DNA of 64,000 nucleotides from Bathymodiolus brooksi. Taxonomy: Eukaryota > Mollusca > Bivalvia > Mytilida > Modiolidae. The notes beneath the pieces are model-generated. The model worked only from the letters and a program-made list of their open reading frames with translations, was not told the origin of the DNA and searched no databases. The position numbers and the translations under genes are program-made. Numbering within the stretch: position 1 is the stretch's first letter; the number at the start of each line of letters is the position of its first letter. Below are positions 51,501 to 58,300 of this stretch, one piece after another. The stretch spans positions 16,507,506 to 16,571,505 of the forward strand of contig OY804579.1 in assembly GCA_963680875.1 (NCBI GenBank), in the 5' to 3' direction.

Positions 51501-52333
51501 CAAACATTAGCCAATGAAAAAATGTGTTAATAATTGTATTAGAATATAAATCAAATATTTATCTGTAAAAACAATAAGATACAGTCACTGTGATAATAAA
51601 TCTTGTATCCTATGTAAACAGGTTCTTTTGAATTTCCATGAAGCCACTATGCAATACATGTATATATTTCACTAATAATTCTATATTTGATTTTAACTAT
51701 TCATTGTATTTCAGCAGTAGATATATACTACTTATGATAAATGAAAAAAAGACAAAGCAAAAAGCATACAATGCAAGCATATTTTTTTTTTATAAATATC
51801 CTTTTATGTGAAATGAAACGGTAAATTATTTAAAGGGAACAATTTCCGAAATTTCAATCAAATTCAATATCGAATACACAATGTAACGTTTTGTGTCGGC
51901 AAACTTTAAAAGATCTGTTTGATTTGCTTACTACCTGTAACAGAATCCATTGGCTAGATTTGTGTAGCAGCAATTTGGTTGGTTAGTTGGTTGATTTTAT
52001 TCTGTTTAATGCCACTTTCAACACAATTTCAGTTATATCATGGCAGTCAGTTTTATTGGTGGAGGAAACCGGAGACCTGGAGAAAACCACCGACCAGCTG
52101 CAAGTCACTGACAAACTTTATCACATAATGTTGTACACCTCGCCATGAATGGAAGTCAGACCCACAACATCATGGCCACGGCGGTTCCTCTATTTTAGTT
52201 GGTTAATCTAAAGTTCACTCAATGGATTCAGTCAAATATTTTATATAAAGGATCCAGCTGACTATTAATATCAGTCAATCAACAAATGATGAAGGCTAAG
52301 ATTTTCTCTAAAAGCTGTTTAAGTACATTATAT

Positions 52334-52372
<39 letters not shown>

Positions 52373-55300
52373 AATCAAAATTTAATTGTCAATACCATCT
52401 TTACATAATAGTGAAAAAATAGTAAGCTTTGAACCAAATACAAATTGTCAATACCATCTTTACATAATAGTGAAACAATAGTAAGCTTTGAACCAAATAC
52501 AAATTGTCAATACCATCTTTCGTCATCTGTACGCAAATGTAAAGAAATGGGAAAAGGAAGCTGTTTCTGTTGTTTCCTTTATTTCAAAGACTTGTTTTTG
52601 TATAAACTCAACCTCATCGGAGTTTATACGAACATCGACATGCCGATAATTTGTTGAAAAATGTGCCCTCCGAACTCGACAAATATGTTATAGTTGAAAG
52701 AAGAATGAAAACCACCATTTTTAAATATTCCTCAACATTAAAGTCCTGCAATGCCTTTTTGTAATTGAAATTGTATTAGTGTAATTGCATGATATTATTG
52801 GCACAGTTTGATTTTGAAAATACTCAGGAACATGGGAAGTCACTACTTTAGGATTAAAAATGTTGCTAAGATTGACTGCATCAATTCCTTTATTGAAAAA
52901 ATTAAGATGAATGAACCGTTTTCAGAATTGGTTTCAAGAGTCGAAATTTAGCCACATCACAAATAATACAAATCCACTGATATTTCTAATGACATGCATC
53001 CAAGAATAGACAATGATTTATATCTACAATACAATATATATATTTAATAATTTTTTTAAAAGATTTTAGTAGTATATATAAGTTATATTCTAATATGACG
53101 TCCTTCAGTGGCTATATGTAATCAATTACGTGATAAAAACTCGATATACCTTAATTTGCACATGCTTGACAAATTAAGAACATCATTCCTATGTGATTCA
53201 TACAGTACAAGACTGCTGTGTTTACAAACATTATATTGTTCAGTTTGTTTCTTTACATGCCGGTGTTCTAGAGCCAACATCACCCCTAATATAAGATGAT
53301 AATAATAATAATAATAACTAGATGACATGGAGATGGAAACTATCTCTAAGGACCCCGCCGTTGCAAAATAAAGTCAATATCTAAAGAATCTGTTGGGGTA
53401 CCAAAATTATCATCCCATGAAAAACCCTAAGTTTGAGACCTTGACCTTTGAAGGACAAAAATGAATTAAGTAAAACCATCTCGCAGTGGTTAACAATCAT
53501 GCAAAATATATCCCTCTACAATAATTGGAGCGGACACGATTTTCTGTAGTTCACAATATAGGGGTCCCATGAAAAGTTTGAGACCTTGACCTTTGGAGGA
53601 CAAACAAGAATATGGTATGAGACACACCTTCTAATAGTAGTTAACAATCATGCAAAGTTTCATCCCTCTACTATAGAAAAGAGAAATGACTGGTTATAAA
53701 ATTATGAAGTGGACACGAATGTGTTTCGGACGGACGGACAGAGCGATCACTATAGGGCATTCGCCACTATGTGGCGGGGCCCTGATAATCTGTTACATGT
53801 TTTTTTAACATTAATGTACCCGTTGGAAGTGATTACTTCGTTTTGATATTTAAGGGAAACCACGGTTAGAGAGATATTCAAGACTCAAAAGTCAAGGGAC
53901 AAACTAGAGGCCAAGAAACGGAAACAAAAACAACAAAGAACAAATAAAAATCGAAAGAAAACGCACAGAAAACTTAAAGTGAATGAGCAACCCGGACTCC
54001 ACCACAAAATGGGAGGATGGACCAGGTGCACTGGTAGAGCTCTAGCGTCCTCAGGTGGAAGGACACAACACATAAGTCGACAAGTTCATGATAGTGATCG
54101 TAGAACTTTTGAAGTAATGACTTTAATCTTAAATCTACATAGACCTGTTCTAAAAGCTTATCAATGCGCTTACAAGAAACCACTTAGAAATATTGCGTCA
54201 CTACAACAGATCTCATTTAGATTTGTTTGATGTATGATATTTATTTGTGTTGTTTTTTCATAAAGCCTAAAAGAAACATACGCATGTGGTCGGTATACAC
54301 GGATGGTATAGTTCACAGAGGACTATATGTGTATACTCACGGACCATATGAGTTTATGAAAAGAATATGGTCAGGACCGTACGCTAATAACCTACTAAAA
54401 TGGTTTCAGGTTGGATTTTTCAGTGTGAATTCGTGTTCTTAAATATATCCTTTATCTTAGTTCGATAAAATATATTGATAAAAAATGTCGACAAATCGCC
54501 AGTCGATGCTTACCATCATCATTGTTATTATTTGACACAGTCCCCGTTTCTATTCTCTATACTATATAAATAATTATTTTCTTTTCATTTTTAGTTCACC
54601 ACTATTGCCATCACTTGGCGTCCGTCGTCCGTCGTCTGTTGTCTGTCGTCTGTAAACTTTTCACATTTCAAGCTTCTTCTCCGAAACCACTTGGCCGATT
54701 GGAACCAAACTTAGCAGGAATGTTCCTTGGATGGTCCTCTATCAAGTTACTGTTTTTCGTTCCAGTCGAATATTCAATATGGCTGTTAGGGCCAATAATA
54801 TGCTCTGATTGGCTGAAATTTCAAAGATCTTCTACTCTGAAACTAATGAACTGACTGAACCCAAACTGTAAATGAATGATCATTGGAATGTCCTTTACCA
54901 AGTTTCTGTTTTTTATGCCGATCGGAAATCCAAGATGGCCGCCATCGCAGGACATAGATTAACATTGGACCCTATGGGAAAATGTTCAAATGCCTTCTTT
55001 TCAGAAACTACAAATATGATTAAAGCCAAACTGTACATGAATGTTCATTGGACGGTCTTCTACAATCTCAAGGTTTTTTGTTCCGATATGAAATTCAAAA
55101 TGGCGGCTACGGCAGGACTTAGTTTAACATTGGACCCTATGGGAAAAATGTTTCAAAACGCTTCTTCTCTGAAACCACTTGGACAATTGAAACCAAACTG
55201 CCCAGGAATGATCATTGGAAGGTCCTCTACAAAATATGTTTTTTATGTCGATCGGAAATCCAAGATGGCCACCACCGCAATACATAGATTAACATTGGAC

Positions 55301-58300
55301 CCTATGGGAAAATGTTCAAATGCCTTCTTCTCAGAAACTACAAATATTATTAAAGCCAAACTGTACATGAATGTTCATTGGATGGTCCTCTACAAACTTT
55401 ACGTTTTTTGTTCCGATATGAAATTCAAAATGGCGGCTACGGCAGGACTTGGTTTAACATTGGACCCTATGGGAAAAATGTTTCAAAACGCTTCTTCTCT
55501 GAAACCACTTGGACAATTGAAACCAAACTGCCCAGGAATAGTCATTGGAAGGTCCTCTACAAATTTTATGTTTTTTTTATGCCGATCGAAAATTCAAGAT
55601 GGCCACCACCGCAGGACATAGATTAACATTGGACCCTATGGGAAAATGTTCAAATGCCTTCTTCTCAGAAACTACAAATATGATTAAAGCCAAACTGTAC
55701 ATGAATGTTCATTGGATGGTCCTCTACAAACTTTACGTTTTTTGTTCTGATATGAAATTCAAAATGGCGGCTACGGCAGGACTTGTTTAACATTGGACCC
55801 TATGGGAAAATGTTCAAATGCCTTCTTCTCAGAAACTACAAATATTATTAAAGCCAAACTGTACATGAATGTTCATTGGATGGTCCTCTACAAACTTTAC
55901 GTTTTTTGTTCCGATATGAAATTCAAAATGGCGGCTACGGCAGGACTTAGTTTAACATTGGACCCTATGGGAAAATGTTTCAAAACGCTTCTTCTCTGAA
56001 ACCACTAGGACAATTGAAACCAAACTGCCCAGGAATGATCATTGGAAGGTCCTCTACAAACTTTATGTTTTTTATGTCAATCAGAAATCCAAGATGGCCA
56101 CCACCGCAATACATAGATTAACATTGGACCCTATGGGAAAATGTTCAAATGCCTTCTTCTCAGAAACTACAAATATTATTAAAGCCAAACTGTACATGAA
56201 TGTTCATTGGATGGTCCTCTACAAACTTTACGTTTTTTGTTCCGATATGAAATTCAAAATGGCGGCTACGGCAGGACTTAGTTTAACATTGGACCCTATG
56301 GGGAAAATGTTTCAAAACGCTTCTTCTCTGAAACCACTTGGACAATTGAAACCAAACTGCCCAGGAATGATCATTGGAAGGTCCTCTACAAGGTGTGTGT
56401 TTTTTATGCCGATCGGATATCCAAGATGGCCACCACCGCAGGACATAGATTAGCATTGGACCCTATGGGAAAATGTTCAAATGCCTTCTTCTCAGAAACT
56501 ACAAATATTATTAAAGCCAAACTGTACATGAATGTTCATTGGATGGTCCTCTACAAACTTTACGTTTTTTGTTCTGATATGAAATTCAAAATGGCGGCTA
56601 CGGCAGGACTTGTTTAACATTGGACCCTATGGGAAAAATGTTTCAAAACGCTTCTTCTCTGAAACCAAACTGCCCAGGAATGATCATTGGAAGGTCCTCT
56701 GTTTTTTATGCCGATCGGAAATCCAAGATGGCTGCCACCACAGGTCATAGTATTAACACAGGACCATATCGGGAAAATACAGAAATATCTTCTTCTCTGA
56801 AGCTATTGCACTGATTGAACCTAAACTATGCATCAATCATTGGAAGGTCCTTTACAAACTTTGTGTTTTTTATGTTGATCGTAATTCCAAGATGACTACC
56901 ACTGCAGGACATAGTTTTTACATAGGACCAATTGGTTTTTTTTATAACCAGGTGAACGATACAGGCTCTTGAGAGCCTCTGGTTTTCAAATAAAATGTTT
57001 ATTTATTTTTTTTTTTTTTTTTTTTTCTTCAATAGTCAGGAATTTACATTCATATAAAGCCCATACATTACCACCTGACATGGATGTACAAGGATTTACA
57101 ACATAATTATTATGTGACTATTGCATTTTTTTAAAGTTAATTAATAAGCAAAATATGACATGAATAAATAAATCAATTGAGACACATTCATTCTTTCACA
57201 TTCTCTCTCTCCCTTTCATAAACAAAACACCCATTCCTTTACAATATCTGTCTTCTATTATTTTGTGACTTTAGTAACTTACTCCTAATTGATACAAATA
57301 AATACATAAACATAAATAACGTAGTGTACCCAGGTACCTATCCATAGTTAAAAATCTGGAAAAACATGTTTCAATGGGGTCCAGTATTTTTCAAAACCTT
57401 TTAAGTTGTTGTTCTTTATGGCTATGTATTGTTCAAGTGAATAGTAATTTTTAATTCGATACTTCAATTCTATGATATTTGGAATTTTTTCTTTTAGTTT
57501 ACATTTATATATATAATTTTTAGCTATAAGGATCAGCAAGTTAAGAGTTAAACTTTCTTCTTTAAATCCAAGCAAAAATTGTTCTTTGTGAAATTCAATA
57601 TTGTGAAAATAGCGTTTAAGACAATCATAGAAAGCTCTCAGGAAAGGAAATATCAAAGGACAATTAAAAAATAATAGTACATTATATGTAGGTTCACCAA
57701 GGAAAATTAGATTCTTACCATTTTTGCAACAATTTACAAAAATGATGTGTCGTTATTGAATTATTCAGATGTATATGTTGGAGTTTTGCAATAAGAAAAT
57801 ATTTGTATTTCAGAAACAGACACAGTTCCTTTCACACCAACACACAGAGACTTTCCAGGTAATATTATGTTGGTTTGTCTGTTCCTTTGTCTCTTTCATC
57901 AGATAGATTGATTTATTGTTGTTTAACATCAAGTGAGCAGTATATTCAAGTATGGCACAAGGGTTTATTTCTAATACTAGGAATTATGGTATCACATGTA
58001 ATTTGCTAATATGGTTAAGATTATCTTTCGGGGAAAGATGCAAAAAACGGCAAACTGGAACTGGAGGGAAATAAATGCAGGTGTACCACAAGGTTCTATA
58101 CTGGATTCTCTTATGTTCATAATTTTTAGACAGTTGTTTGTTTGACTGATCTCTTCAATATTAAAAGTTTATTTGTGTTTTTGAGTGGAAGCAAATAGGG
58201 GGTTAGGGTTATGGTGTTTAATGCCACTTTCAACAATATTTCAGTTATATCGTGGTAGTCAGTTTTATTGGTGGAGGTGACTGGAGTACCCGGAGAAAAC

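Noticed and set aside
54227..54442. 71-codon frame with [16 protein letters not shown]
   Set aside because: There is no known domain, and an upstream AG would bring an immediate in-frame stop, so it does not fit as an exon of the gene.
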